Positions 8,595 through 17,395 of a stretch of DNA of 64,000 nt are shown here, piece after piece. The stretch spans positions 186,001 to 250,000 of the forward strand of contig JAEPML010000004.1 of assembly GCA_017643925.1 (NCBI GenBank). The letters run 5' to 3'. The stretch's first letter is position 1. Every line of letters starts with the position of its first letter. The stretch comes from Roseibium sp. (GTDB lineage: Bacteria; Pseudomonadota; Alphaproteobacteria; Rhizobiales; Stappiaceae). Both the position numbers and the translations under genes were made by a program. The notes under the pieces were generated by a model, which saw only the letters and a program-made list of their open reading frames with translations, searched no databases and was not told where the DNA came from.

Positions 8595-9482
8595 TCAGCG
8601 CCGTTTCATGCGCTCCACACCCGCAAGCGCCTTGCGGGCGCGGTCCCTGGAAAGGGCTCTCTTTTCTTCAGCCTGCAGATAGTCCTCTTCGCGCAGCCCG
8701 AGTTTCGCGGCAAAGCGTTCGCGGATCAGGCCATAAAAGGTCGCGTGCAGACTGGCAAAAACCCACACGAGGATCAGCATGGTTCCCATCGGGAAAATCG
8801 CGGAGCGGATCTGCTGCCACAGATCATTTGCCGGAAACAGGCCGTCGCTGACACTCAGCAAGACAGCCCAGATCCCGATCAGGGCGCCAGCCAAGAGGCT
8901 CATGACCAGGGCCGAAAAGGACATCGGCCAGCCAAGGCCGGAGGTCGCCTTCCAGCTTTCCTTGAAAGTGAGCGGATCATCAACGGCGGCCGCCGGCAGA
9001 ACAACCGAGAATTTCTGAACCACCATCAGCGCAATAAACGGCGCCAGGAACAGAAGCACCAGGCCAACCCCTGCAGTGAAAGACGCGAGCAGCAGGGAAA
9101 CGATCACCAGCGGGATCAGCGACAATGCACCTATCAGACCGAGAACGATCTGGTTGACGAGCACCCGGACCGTGCGCGCGCCGAATACAATGGGAAAGTC
9201 GCGGGCATCGATCAGGATCCGGCGAACATAGGCAATTGCAATGCCGAAGCCGACGACCAGGTTGGCAATCCCGGCCAAAGCTCTCAAGGCACCCTCGTCG
9301 GGGGCAGCGACGGGTTCGGTCATATACGAGACGGTCGTGAAACCGCCGGCAGGCATCAATGTTGAACCGATCGCAAAATTGATGGCGACCAGGACGAGAA
9401 TATAGGCCCATCCCGCCTTCAGCAGCGTGCCGACATTGTGCTGCGCCAGGGACAGCGACCGTTCCAGAACTGTAATGAACAT
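8595..9482 (-). CDS. Multi-pass membrane protein, GPDPase_memb-like
   Basis: This 295-aa protein has about six hydrophobic segments and a basic, polar C-terminal tail of about 45 residues. The stretch LPAAAVDDPLTFKESWKAT (about residues 160-180) resembles the hallmark of the glycerophosphodiester phosphodiesterase membrane domain and YciC-like proteins, where a pair of helices is joined by an A-x-x-x-S-W/R-x-L/T loop. The next gene upstream is a diverged paralog. Both resemble the six-gene array at 32.7-38.3 kb. A GGGAG site precedes the ATG at 9482. The function is unknown. Confidence 0.65.
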   Translation of the reverse strand: MFITVLERSLSLAQHNVGTLLKAGWAYILVLVAINFAIGSTLMPAGGFTTVSYMTEPVAAPDEGALRALAGIANLVVGFGIAIAYVRRILIDARDFPIVFGARTVRVLVNQIVLGLIGALSLIPLVIVSLLLASFTAGVGLVLLFLAPFIALMVVQKFSVVLPAAAVDDPLTFKESWKATSGLGWPMSFSALVMSLLAGALIGIWAVLLSVSDGLFPANDLWQQIRSAIFPMGTMLILVWVFASLHATFYGLIRERFAAKLGLREEDYLQAEEKRALSRDRARKALAGVERMKRR

Positions 9483-9525
9483 GCCATGTCTCCCGTAGTC
9501 GGTTTCAGCACCGAAGGTAGGGACT

Positions 9526-10308
9526 TTATTGAAAAACGCCAGGGTCCGGGTTGGCGCCCTCGGCCTGTCCCGTCGCCATCCTGTAACCCGCCGTCAACAC
9601 CGATATGCCCAGGACGGTGACGATGATCTGCACCAGAAGATTCAGGATCATGACCTTGATCTGCAGGATCAGCAGGGGCAGACCCGAGGCGGCCAGTCCG
9701 ACGAGATATTCCAGCGCCAGTCCACCCAGCACGAAGGGAAGCGACAGCAGGAAGGTTGCCAGGAACATGTACCAGCCGAGGCCTTCGCCCATTGAATAGG
9801 CTTCGCCAAGGCTGATCGGGCGTTCGACGGCGGTCGCCGGCAGGATCAGGGACAACCGAAAAAAGACGGGGATCGCAAATATGAAAACGACAATCGCCGC
9901 GACACCCGTCAGTGCGGGCGCCCCAAGCAGCCCGTGGATCAGGGCGACGACCAGCCAGATGCCGACCATGATGAGCGCCAGAAGCAGCATCCTCATGACA
10001 AAGGCGAACTCCAGCCCGCCAAACTTCAGCTGAATGGCTCCCGGGCGCTCTTCCAGCAGCCCGAACCGGTGCCAGGCCACGCTGATACTTGCGGAAGCCA
10101 CCAGCGAGAAGACAAGCGCCAGCAGGGCAAACGTCGCGACCGCACCCGGATTTGCAGCCTGTGGGTCCGTGCCGCCGATGGCAGATTGCAGGATCAGCAT
10201 CAACAGGAACTGAAGCGCGAACCACGACCCGGCGGCCCGAAAGACGATGTCGAGATTTCCGAATACAAGCGAGAGTGAATCCGTCAGAAGCTGCTTCAGC
10301 TTGTTCAT
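9526..10308 (-). CDS. Multi-pass membrane protein, GPDPase_memb-like
   Basis: This is a 260-aa membrane protein, a paralog of its downstream neighbour at 8595-9482. It has several long hydrophobic helices and the conserved loop LPATAVERPISLGEAYS followed by GLGWYM. The frame stays open far upstream, but the ATG at 10308 begins the family-like sequence MNKLKQLLTDSLSLVFGN. It stands 43 bp from the next gene, so the two are probably co-transcribed. It is divergent from ispG. The role is unknown; membrane-domain partner or transporter-like functions are only guesses. Confidence 0.65.
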   Translation of the reverse strand: MNKLKQLLTDSLSLVFGNLDIVFRAAGSWFALQFLLMLILQSAIGGTDPQAANPGAVATFALLALVFSLVASASISVAWHRFGLLEERPGAIQLKFGGLEFAFVMRMLLLALIMVGIWLVVALIHGLLGAPALTGVAAIVVFIFAIPVFFRLSLILPATAVERPISLGEAYSMGEGLGWYMFLATFLLSLPFVLGGLALEYLVGLAASGLPLLILQIKVMILNLLVQIIVTVLGISVLTAGYRMATGQAEGANPDPGVFQ

Positions 10309-10537
10309 GCTCGATGGTCTCGCGCTGCTTGTGGTGTCAATGTGTCCGTTGAGCTTGTAATTGCTGGAATTTCCGATTGCAATCCATGCGGCTTTCGCCC
10401 TCATGCCACCGGGAAGAGTAACCTTCCTTGCCGTTTTTCGACGCAGCGCCATAACATGCGCTGGAAAGTCGTCGCAAAATCCCTCATATGAAGGGCAAAT
10501 TCCTGATGCACGACAAAGAGACCCGTTGGTTCCTGTC

Positions 10538-11797
10538 ATGATTGATGATTTCGCCAAGCCCCTTCCCCGCCGCAAGTCCGTTGGTGTTGCAGTCGGCAAT
10601 GTCACCGTTGGCGGTGACGCACCGATTGTCGTCCAGTCGATGACCAACACGGACACAGCGGATGCGGATGCGACCGTGGCACAGGTCTCGGCCCTGGCGC
10701 GTGCCGGCTCCGAGATCGTCCGCATCACGGTCGACCGGCCGGAAGCGGCCGCCCAGGTGCCCCATATCAAGGAACGGCTCGACCGGATCGGCGTGAACGT
10801 CCCGTTGGTCGGCGACTTCCACTATATCGGTCACAAGCTGCTGACCGACTATCCGGATTGCGCTGCCGCCCTCGACAAGTACCGGATCAACCCGGGCAAT
10901 GTCGGGTTCAAGGCGAAGCGTGACACCCAGTTCTCGCAAATCATCGATATTGCGCTCAAGCACGACAAGCCCGTGCGAATTGGCGTGAACTGGGGATCGC
11001 TCGATCAGGAACTCCTGACAAGACTGATGGATGAAAACTCGGCCAGCGACACGCCCGTGTCCGCGTCTGCCGTCATGCGCGAGGCCATCATCCAGTCGGG
11101 CCTTCTGTCCGCCGAACGTGCCGAGAACCTGGGCATGGGCCGCGACAAGATCATCCTGTCCGCCAAGGTCAGCCAGGTTCAGGACCTGATCGCCGTTTAC
11201 GCCGATCTCGCGCGTCGCTGCGACTATGCCCTGCATCTTGGTCTGACCGAAGCCGGCATGGGCACAAAGGGAATTGTGTCGTCGTCCGCATCCATGGGTA
11301 TCCTGCTTCAGCAGGGCATCGGTGATACGGTCCGCGTTTCCCTCACACCAGAGCCCGGTGGTGACCGCACCCGCGAAGTCCAGGTGGCCCAGGAACTGCT
11401 GCAGGTCATGGGATTCCGGGCCTTTGTACCGGTCGTGGCTGCCTGTCCGGGTTGCGGCAGAACCACCTCGACAGTGTTCCAGGAGCTCGCCAGCGAAATT
11501 CAGGACCATATCCGGGAGTCCATGCCGGTCTGGAAGGAACAGTATCCGGGCGTTGAAGGCCTCAACGTTGCCGTGATGGGGTGCATCGTCAACGGGCCCG
11601 GCGAATCCAAACACGCCGACATAGGCATCTCGCTGCCAGGCACCGGGGAAACACCTTCGGCTCCTGTCTTCATCGATGGCGAAAAGGCAACCACGCTGCG
11701 TGGTCCCGCCATTGCCGACGACTTCAAGCAGATGGTGCTTGACTATATCGAGAAACGCTATGGCACAGGGAACAAGTCCTCATCAGACGCTGCCTGA
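10538..11797 (+). CDS. ispG: 4-hydroxy-3-methylbut-2-enyl diphosphate synthase (GcpE)
   Basis: This 419-aa enzyme makes HMBPP from MEcPP, the penultimate step of the MEP isoprenoid pathway. The start [17 protein letters not shown] and [12 protein letters not shown] are diagnostic. The [4Fe-4S] cysteines lie in CPGCGRT and later in [10 protein letters not shown]. The ATG at 10538 begins the conserved core; its ribosome site is poor, and a TTG at 10526 is an alternative. pdxY follows after 25 bp. Confidence 0.95.
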   Translation: MIDDFAKPLPRRKSVGVAVGNVTVGGDAPIVVQSMTNTDTADADATVAQVSALARAGSEIVRITVDRPEAAAQVPHIKERLDRIGVNVPLVGDFHYIGHKLLTDYPDCAAALDKYRINPGNVGFKAKRDTQFSQIIDIALKHDKPVRIGVNWGSLDQELLTRLMDENSASDTPVSASAVMREAIIQSGLLSAERAENLGMGRDKIILSAKVSQVQDLIAVYADLARRCDYALHLGLTEAGMGTKGIVSSSASMGILLQQGIGDTVRVSLTPEPGGDRTREVQVAQELLQVMGFRAFVPVVAACPGCGRTTSTVFQELASEIQDHIRESMPVWKEQYPGVEGLNVAVMGCIVNGPGESKHADIGISLPGTGETPSAPVFIDGEKATTLRGPAIADDFKQMVLDYIEKRYGTGNKSSSDAA

Positions 11798-11822
11798 GCA
11801 AACCGACGGATCTTAGAAGAAC

Positions 11823-12725
11823 ATGATGCAGATGCCGGGCGCCGCCGAGCCCCAGAAAAAGCCGATCCTCGTGATCACGTCCCAGGTGGTTCGCGGCGGC
11901 ATCAGCGGTCGCGGACTGACCTTTGCGCTCGAACGCATCGGGCATCCCGTCTGGTTCCTGCCGACAATCCTGCTGCCGTGGCATCCCGGCCATGGCAAGG
12001 GAACCCGGATCGTCGCACCCAACGCGGAATTTGCCGCCATTGCGGCCGATCTGGCAGCGTCGCCAAAACTTGGCGAACTGGGTGGTGTCATGTCCGGTTA
12101 CCTAGGCGACCCCGACCAGGCCGCTTCGGTCGCGACACTCGTGAAGGCGGTCAAGGCAGCCAATCCCGACGCGCCCTATCTGTGCGATCCCGTCCTCGGA
12201 GACCATACTGGTTCGACGGGGGGTGGGCTTTATGTTCCCAAGGCAACCGCAGAAGCCATTCGCGATGAACTCGTCCCCCTCGCCGACATCCTGACCCCCA
12301 ATTGCTTCGAACTGGGCTGGTTGACACAGCGGGAGGTAGAAAGCGAATTGCAGGCCCTTTCCGCGGCCCGGGCCCTCGGCAACAAGCGGGTTCTCATCAC
12401 GACGTCTCCTGCACTGCGCCGGAACGCGATTGCCAATCTTCTGGCCGGACCGCGCGGTGCCGTCGCTGCCGAACATGCCGCCATACCGAACCCGCCTCAC
12501 GGAACAGGCGATCTCATTGCCGGGCTGTTTCTCTCCAACCTTCTGGAAGGACGGGATGACGAGGACGCCCTGAAGCGCGCCTCGGCCTCCGTTTTTGAAC
12601 TGGTCGCGAGGAGCGTGAAAAAGGGAGCCGACGAGTTGCTGTTCGCCGAAGAACAGCAGTCTGTTGTCAAGGCCATGGCGCTGGTCAGTTCGCGGCGGGT
12701 TCTCGAGACCAAGGCCCGTGCCTGA
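11823..12725 (+). CDS. pdxY: Pyridoxal kinase
   Basis: This 300-aa ribokinase-fold enzyme phosphorylates pyridoxal to PLP in the B6 salvage pathway. Family features are ITSQVVRGGISGRG near the N-terminus, LCDPVLGD and DILTPNCFELGWLT in the middle, and the catalytic PHGTGDLIAG anion hole near residue 220. Three ATG codons lie at 11823, 11826 and 11832, so the exact start is uncertain by a few residues. It sits 25 bp after ispG and overlaps the next gene by 8 bp, indicating one operon. Confidence 0.93.
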   Translation: MMQMPGAAEPQKKPILVITSQVVRGGISGRGLTFALERIGHPVWFLPTILLPWHPGHGKGTRIVAPNAEFAAIAADLAASPKLGELGGVMSGYLGDPDQAASVATLVKAVKAANPDAPYLCDPVLGDHTGSTGGGLYVPKATAEAIRDELVPLADILTPNCFELGWLTQREVESELQALSAARALGNKRVLITTSPALRRNAIANLLAGPRGAVAAEHAAIPNPPHGTGDLIAGLFLSNLLEGRDDEDALKRASASVFELVARSVKKGADELLFAEEQQSVVKAMALVSSRRVLETKARA

Positions 12726-13455
12726 GAACAACGACAACTGGGTTGCCGGAGTTGACGGCTGCAAGGCCGGCTGGGTGGCTGTGCTGCGCAATCCGGCTGA
12801 CCCGGACCAGCTGGAACTGCAAGTCTTTGCCAGTTTCGCTGCATTGCTGAATGACAGGCCGAACCTGAAGGTCATCGCCGTAGACATGCCGATTGGTCTT
12901 CCGGATCGCCTCACATCAGGCGGACGCGGACCGGAAAAGGCCGCCCGCCGGCACCTCGGCATGCGGCAATCCTCCGTCTTCACGGTGCCTTCCCGTGCTG
13001 CCGTCTTTGAAGATGATTACCGGGCGGCCTGCACGACGGCGCTTCGAACATCCGAGCCGCCGAAGAAGGTCTCCAAGCAGTGCTTTTATCTCTTCCCGAA
13101 GATCAGGGAGATTGACACGGTGATGTCACCGGGTCTGGAGACCCTTGTCTACGAGGTGCATCCTGAGCTTGCGTTCTGGCGCCTGAACGGCGAACGTGAA
13201 ATGAGCCTGCCGAAAAAGGTCAAGAGCCGCGCCAATCCGGAAGGACTTGATCAACGGCGGGACCTTCTGGTGACGCATGGTCTTGACGGCGACTTCCTCG
13301 ATCAGAAACCACCCCGCGGTTGCGGCCGGGACGACCTGCTGGACGCAGCGGCGAACAGCCTGATTGCGGAGCGAATTCTTGACGGAAAGGCAGAACCGTT
13401 CCCGTCAGACTATCAAAGGGACGGCAAGGGCCTGCGCATGGCAATCTGGGCCTAG
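12718..13455 (+). CDS. DUF429 family protein
   Basis: This 245-aa protein has an RNase H-like DUF429 fold. It begins WVAGVDGCKAGWVAV, includes an acidic VIAVDMPIGLPD around residue 60, a VYEVHPELAFWRLN segment, and a C-terminal GRDDLLDAAANSL where family members have conserved acidic residues. These spaced Asp residues suggest a nuclease-like metal site, but no activity is established. The GTG at 12718 follows AAGG and overlaps the end of pdxY, giving translational coupling. Confidence 0.82.
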   Translation: MPENNDNWVAGVDGCKAGWVAVLRNPADPDQLELQVFASFAALLNDRPNLKVIAVDMPIGLPDRLTSGGRGPEKAARRHLGMRQSSVFTVPSRAAVFEDDYRAACTTALRTSEPPKKVSKQCFYLFPKIREIDTVMSPGLETLVYEVHPELAFWRLNGEREMSLPKKVKSRANPEGLDQRRDLLVTHGLDGDFLDQKPPRGCGRDDLLDAAANSLIAERILDGKAEPFPSDYQRDGKGLRMAIWA

Positions 13456-13470
13456 CCCGGACAAGTTCGC

Positions 13471-14109
13471 TCAAAGCCGCTCAAGCAATCTCAGGATGTC
13501 TGCTCCCAGATCAGGTCCGGAAACCGCCGGCCCATGACAAGGCAACACATGCGTTGGGACTTCTTGGCGCAACCGCTCCTGAACCCAGAAAGCGAACCGG
13601 TCCGCGTCCTGGACACCATATCTGGGGAAAGTTTTAAGAAAACCCAGGGAGGCCGCTTTGGTATTTGAAGCCCCCTCACCGCAAAAGGCATCCGTCACGA
13701 TCCAGGCAAGGTTATCGCCACATTCTACGCGCAGCCAGACCTCGCCGGTCTTCAATCCCTCCGGTTCGACGAGCGCCACGTTTCGCGGAAGCTGATCATT
13801 CAGTGCCTGCAGGTTTTCAAAGTCCTGCGATGTCACCTTTTCCAGTCTTGGTCTCGCTGCCTCGGAACAAACGCGCCGTGCCTGACAAAACGCACGGGAA
13901 AATTCCTGAACGGCCTTGTTGTGATAGTGGTTTGGCGCAAAGAGGAACCTGACCGGTTCAAGATCTGAAAATACGCCACTCAGCTTTTCAACGGGACTGT
14001 AGAGACAGAGGCCACCCTCGCGCAGCTCAAGGGCAAAGCAGCTCAGGCTTCCGCGACGCGCCACCCACAGGCCGTCTATGTCCTCAACTTTCTGCAAAAC
14101 CCCGGTCAT
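13471..14109 (-). CDS. Degenerate metallo-beta-lactamase-fold protein
   Basis: This 212-aa protein resembles metallo-beta-lactamase-fold proteins of the DUF4336 sort: a start GLWVARRGSLSCFALEL, a central APNHYHNKAVQEF at the place of the usual HxHxDH metal motif, a DAFCGEG segment, and a terminal LPCHGPAVSG like the last MBL motif. Most metal ligands are lost, so hydrolysis is doubtful. GGAG precedes the ATG, which overlaps the tetR stop as ATGA. It is therefore part of the TetR unit and probably under its control. Confidence 0.6.
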   Translation of the reverse strand: MTGVLQKVEDIDGLWVARRGSLSCFALELREGGLCLYSPVEKLSGVFSDLEPVRFLFAPNHYHNKAVQEFSRAFCQARRVCSEAARPRLEKVTSQDFENLQALNDQLPRNVALVEPEGLKTGEVWLRVECGDNLAWIVTDAFCGEGASNTKAASLGFLKTFPRYGVQDADRFAFWVQERLRQEVPTHVLPCHGPAVSGPDLGADILRLLERL

Positions 14110-14699
14110 GTCTGCTCCAGAACCTCCAGCTGACTGCAAAGCAGGTCGACCAGTTCCGCTCCCGCGTCATGACGTCCCTCGATCCGGTTGCGCGTATGAA
14201 TGCCCATGACGCCCGATACCAGCCCCCCGGCAACGATGTCAGTTTCAACCGAAGCGGCAATCGACCCCTTTCTCTGCGCGTTGCGCAAACTCGACGCAAA
14301 GTGAGTGGCAAGCGTGTTCCAGTAATCCGTGACAACGGCGTCCAGCCGCGGGCTGTTGATGCGGGCATTCTCTATGCCTGTATTGACCACCAGGCACCCG
14401 AATTTGCTCGAGGTCATCGAGCCATCGCGGACGAGCGACCTGAGGAAAGCCGCGATTTCGGGCACGCCGCCCTCCTTCATCGGCGCCATGGCCTCGGACA
14501 CTGCCCGTTCGCAGTACATTTCCAGGGCGGCCAGGTAGAGACCCTCCTTGCCCCCGAATTCCGTTCGGATTGCATACTGGTTGAGGCCGGTTATCTGCTC
14601 GAGCTCACGAACGCCCAGCGCCTGGTAGCCGTGTTGCCAGAAGGCAAAAACGACCTTTTCGGTAACGTCTTCGACTGTGTAACTCTTGGGGCGCGCCAA
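14106..14699 (-). CDS. TetR/AcrR family transcriptional regulator
   Basis: This protein of about 197 aa has a TetR helix-turn-helix (residues about 8-50: VFAFWQHGYQALGVREL, then GLNQYAIRTEFGGKEGLY) and a C-terminal ligand domain. The TTG at 14699 is preferred because GGAGA lies 5 nt upstream and the protein then begins ARPKSYTVEDV, as in relatives. ATG codons at 14711 and 14717 are alternatives, but they lie inside or at the edge of a large operator and lack a ribosome site. The MBL-like gene overlaps its end. It is probably a self-repressing regulator; the ligand is unknown. Confidence 0.88.
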   Translation of the reverse strand: MARPKSYTVEDVTEKVVFAFWQHGYQALGVRELEQITGLNQYAIRTEFGGKEGLYLAALEMYCERAVSEAMAPMKEGGVPEIAAFLRSLVRDGSMTSSKFGCLVVNTGIENARINSPRLDAVVTDYWNTLATHFASSLRNAQRKGSIAASVETDIVAGGLVSGVMGIHTRNRIEGRHDAGAELVDLLCSQLEVLEQT

Positions 14700-14713
14700 G
14701 GAGATCTCCATTT

Positions 14714-14754
14714 CCATTCAATCGTATGGAAATTATTCCAATACACTTGAATGG
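14714..14754 (-). promoter_or_regulatory. TetR operator at its own promoter
   Basis: A 41-bp inverted repeat: CCATTCAA (14714-14721) matches TTGAATGG (14747-14754) exactly, and TATGGAA (14725-14731) nearly matches TTCCAATA (14736-14743). It lies just upstream of the preferred tetR start. Two overlapping TTCCAT..ATGGAA-type half-pairs suit binding of two TetR dimers. Confidence 0.7.
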
Positions 14755-14897
14755 AAATGTCAAGCGGAAGACTAGAGCCGGTTCGGGTGCCTCCCCCTTT
14801 TCTTTTCTCCAGAACCTGATAAAAGGCGCGCCGCTCGCCTAAGGCGGGCCACCGGTCGCAGCCTACCCGGTGCCAGCGAAAACAAGGGTCCAAATCG

Positions 14898-15587
14898 TTG
14901 AAAGCACTTGTTATCTGTTCCGGCGGAATGGATTCCGTCACCCTTGCGCACAAGATTGCGCAAGAGCATCAGCTTGTCGGTCTGATCTCGTTTGACTACG
15001 GACAGCGACACAAAAAGGAACTGGACTTCGCCAGGGCCTGTGCCGAGGAGCTGAATACCGAATTCATCCTCATGGATATTTCGAACATTGGTCACCAGCT
15101 GACCGGGTCGGCACTGACCGACGATGTCGATGTGCCCGACGGGCACTATGCCGAAGACACCATGAAGATCACCGTGGTGCCGAACCGCAACGCCATCATG
15201 CTGACAATCGCCTACGGGATCGCCGCCTCACGCGGAGCGGACACCGTTGCAACCGCGGTCCATGGTGGCGATCATTTTATCTATCCCGACTGTCGGCCGG
15301 CCTTCACCGAAAGCTTCGAGACCATGCAGCGTCACGCGTTGGAGGGTGTCGCGGACATCCGCCTTTACACACCTTACGTGAATATCAGCAAGGCAGAGAT
15401 CGCGGTTGAAGGTCTGCGGCTCGGCATCGACTATCGCAAGACCTGGTCCTGCTACAAGGGCGGGGAGAGGCATTGTGGTCGCTGCGGCACCTGTGTCGAG
15501 CGGCGTGAGGCCTTCTACCTCGCGCAGGGGATCGATCCGACTGACTATGCCGACCCCGAATTCTGGAAGGTGGCCTGCAATGTATAG
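14898..15587 (+). CDS. queC: 7-cyano-7-deazaguanine synthase
   Basis: This 229-aa enzyme converts 7-carboxy-7-deazaguanine to preQ0 with ATP and ammonia. The PP-loop SGGMDS (about residues 8-13), YGQRHKKEL, and the C-terminal zinc cluster WSCYKGGERHCGRCGTC (four Cys) are all present. The start is a TTG at 14898 with AAGGG upstream; no ATG fits the family N-terminus. It is the first gene of a compact queC-queD-queE-queF operon, overlapping queD by 8 bp. Confidence 0.95.
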   Translation: MKALVICSGGMDSVTLAHKIAQEHQLVGLISFDYGQRHKKELDFARACAEELNTEFILMDISNIGHQLTGSALTDDVDVPDGHYAEDTMKITVVPNRNAIMLTIAYGIAASRGADTVATAVHGGDHFIYPDCRPAFTESFETMQRHALEGVADIRLYTPYVNISKAEIAVEGLRLGIDYRKTWSCYKGGERHCGRCGTCVERREAFYLAQGIDPTDYADPEFWKVACNV

Positions 15588-15966
15588 GATCACCAAGGAA
15601 TTCCACTTCTCGGCCTCTCACCAGCTGAAGGGTCTCGGAGACGATCATCCCTGTGCCCGGTTCCACGGTCACAACTATGTTGTCGAGGTCGAACTGGCTT
15701 CGGAGAAACTCGACAGCATTGGCTTCGTTCGGGACTACAACGAGCTGAAGACCCTGAAGACCTATATCGACGAAACCCTGGATCACAGGCATCTGAACGA
15801 TGTCCTGGGCGACGACTGCGTGACCGCAGAAAGGCTCGCCAAGCACCTTTTCGACTGGTGCTGGGCGGAATGGCCCGAAACGGCGGCTGTCCGGGTGAAG
15901 GAGACGCCAAAGACCTGCGCGGAATATCGCCCGGCTCCCGGTCCGGCCGGAGAAGTTGCCTCATGA
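15580..15966 (+). CDS. queD: 6-carboxytetrahydropterin synthase
   Basis: This 128-aa enzyme turns dihydroneopterin triphosphate into 6-carboxytetrahydropterin, feeding queE. Zinc ligands His14, His29 and His31 (in FSASHQL and ARFHGHNY) and the active-site Cys25 are in place. The C-terminal part carries [10 protein letters not shown], the conserved Glu region. The ATG at 15580 lies inside the end of queC and its own stop overlaps the queE start as ATGA, so translation is coupled. Confidence 0.94.
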   Translation: MYRITKEFHFSASHQLKGLGDDHPCARFHGHNYVVEVELASEKLDSIGFVRDYNELKTLKTYIDETLDHRHLNDVLGDDCVTAERLAKHLFDWCWAEWPETAAVRVKETPKTCAEYRPAPGPAGEVAS

Positions 15967-16691
15967 GCCAGAACACGATCCGCGTGAACGAGATTTTCGG
16001 ACCGACCATCCAGGGCGAAGGTGCTCTCATCGGGCAGCCGACGGTCTTTGTTCGCACCGGCGGCTGCGACTACCGTTGCAGCTGGTGCGATACGCTTCAT
16101 GCCGTCGATAGCGACTACCGCGACGAATGGCAGCCGATGACGGCCGAGTCGATCATGATGCAGGTCGAGATCCTGTCGGGCGCGCAACCGCTCATGATAT
16201 CGCTTTCGGGCGGCAATCCGGCTATCCAGCCGCTCGGCTACCTTATCGAACTCGGTAAAAGGGACGGTTATCGCTTCGCGCTGGAGACCCAGGGCAGCAT
16301 CGCCCGCGACTGGTTTTCAAAACTGGACGTGCTGACATTGAGCCCGAAGGCTCCATCCAGCGGCATGGAAACGGACTGGCAGAAACTCGCCGAATGCGTT
16401 GAGGCAGCTGCCCCCCGGACCCGAACGGTCATGAAAGTCGTCATCTTCGACGAACAGGATTATGCCTATGCCCGCGACGTGGCATCCCGCTATCCGGACC
16501 TGCCGCTCTTTTTGCAGCCGGGCAATCACACCCCGCCGGCCCCGGGTCACGAAAACGGCGCCATCGACATGACCGGGATCATGCACAGGATGCGCTGGCT
16601 CGTCGATCGGGTCACGGCCGACCGGCTCTACTCGGCAACCGTTCTTCCGCAATTGCACACCCTGATCTGGGGCAATCTGAGAGGCGTCTAG
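15963..16691 (+). CDS. queE: 7-carboxy-7-deazaguanine synthase (radical SAM)
   Basis: This 242-aa radical SAM enzyme contracts 6-carboxytetrahydropterin to 7-carboxy-7-deazaguanine. The cluster motif Cys35-x3-Cys39-x2-Cys42 in [11 protein letters not shown] has the standard spacing. [20 protein letters not shown] upstream and [11 protein letters not shown] (SAM-binding GGNP) are typical. This is the longer form with an extended C-terminal region. Its start overlaps the queD stop by 4 bp. Confidence 0.95.
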   Translation: MSQNTIRVNEIFGPTIQGEGALIGQPTVFVRTGGCDYRCSWCDTLHAVDSDYRDEWQPMTAESIMMQVEILSGAQPLMISLSGGNPAIQPLGYLIELGKRDGYRFALETQGSIARDWFSKLDVLTLSPKAPSSGMETDWQKLAECVEAAAPRTRTVMKVVIFDEQDYAYARDVASRYPDLPLFLQPGNHTPPAPGHENGAIDMTGIMHRMRWLVDRVTADRLYSATVLPQLHTLIWGNLRGV

Positions 16692-16698
16692 AAATTCG

Positions 16699-17166
16699 AT
16701 GTCCGATAAATCCATCTATGAAAACCTGACCCAGCTCGGTGCATCCACGGAGCTTCCGGACGATCCCGACAAGGCGGTTCTGGAAAAGGTTCCAAACCCG
16801 CAGGCTGGCACCAAATACATGGTCCGCTTCGTGGCCCCGGAATTCACATCACTTTGCCCGATCACCGGTGCACCCGATTTTGCACATCTGGTCATCGACT
16901 ATGTGCCGCGGAAATTCCTCGTGGAGAGCAAGTCGCTGAAGCTGTTCCTCGGCTCTTTCCGCAACCATGGCGCCTTTCACGAGGACTGCACGGTCTCCAT
17001 CGGCAAGCGCCTTGTCGACCTTCTCGATCCGGAATGGCTGCGCATTGGCGGCTACTGGTATCCGCGCGGCGGCATTCCAATCGACGTCTTCTACCAGACG
17101 GGACCGGCCCCGGAGGGTGTCTGGATCCCCGAGCAGGGTGTCGCTCCATACCGCGGGCGCGGATAA
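16699..17166 (+). CDS. queF: NADPH-dependent 7-cyano-7-deazaguanine reductase
   Basis: This 155-aa enzyme reduces the nitrile of preQ0 to the amine preQ1, which is then inserted into tRNA. It is the short YkvM-type QueF. The nucleophilic Cys53 sits in [12 protein letters not shown] and the QueF motif is [16 protein letters not shown] (NADPH and substrate side). It starts 7 bp after queE and closes the operon. No folE, tgt or queA gene is in the window. Confidence 0.95.
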   Translation: MSDKSIYENLTQLGASTELPDDPDKAVLEKVPNPQAGTKYMVRFVAPEFTSLCPITGAPDFAHLVIDYVPRKFLVESKSLKLFLGSFRNHGAFHEDCTVSIGKRLVDLLDPEWLRIGGYWYPRGGIPIDVFYQTGPAPEGVWIPEQGVAPYRGRG

Positions 17167-17395
17167 GCCGCGACGCAGATCGTCAAAAAGGATAATTTCC
17201 TCTTTCCTCTCGCCCCTTCGACGCGATATCTAGGGCACAACAGTGAGACGGAATCGGTCCTGCAACACATCCCGTCGCATCGGACCGGTCCCTTACCTTC
17301 CCGGGTGCAAGAATTCACCTTCAGCTGAACCCCCATGGTCCGGCAATCGGGCGTTCTGTACCGGAGGACAGGGACAGAGGAACAGGAAGAAGACC

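Noticed and set aside
14760..14897. Possible preQ1 riboswitch upstream of queC
   Set aside because: A GGTTC and a later C-rich stretch are present, but the spacing and the A-rich 3' tail of the preQ1-I aptamer are not.
17167..17395. Possible cobalamin riboswitch before cbiX
   Set aside because: No B12-box-like conserved segment could be recognised in the 229-bp leader on either strand.
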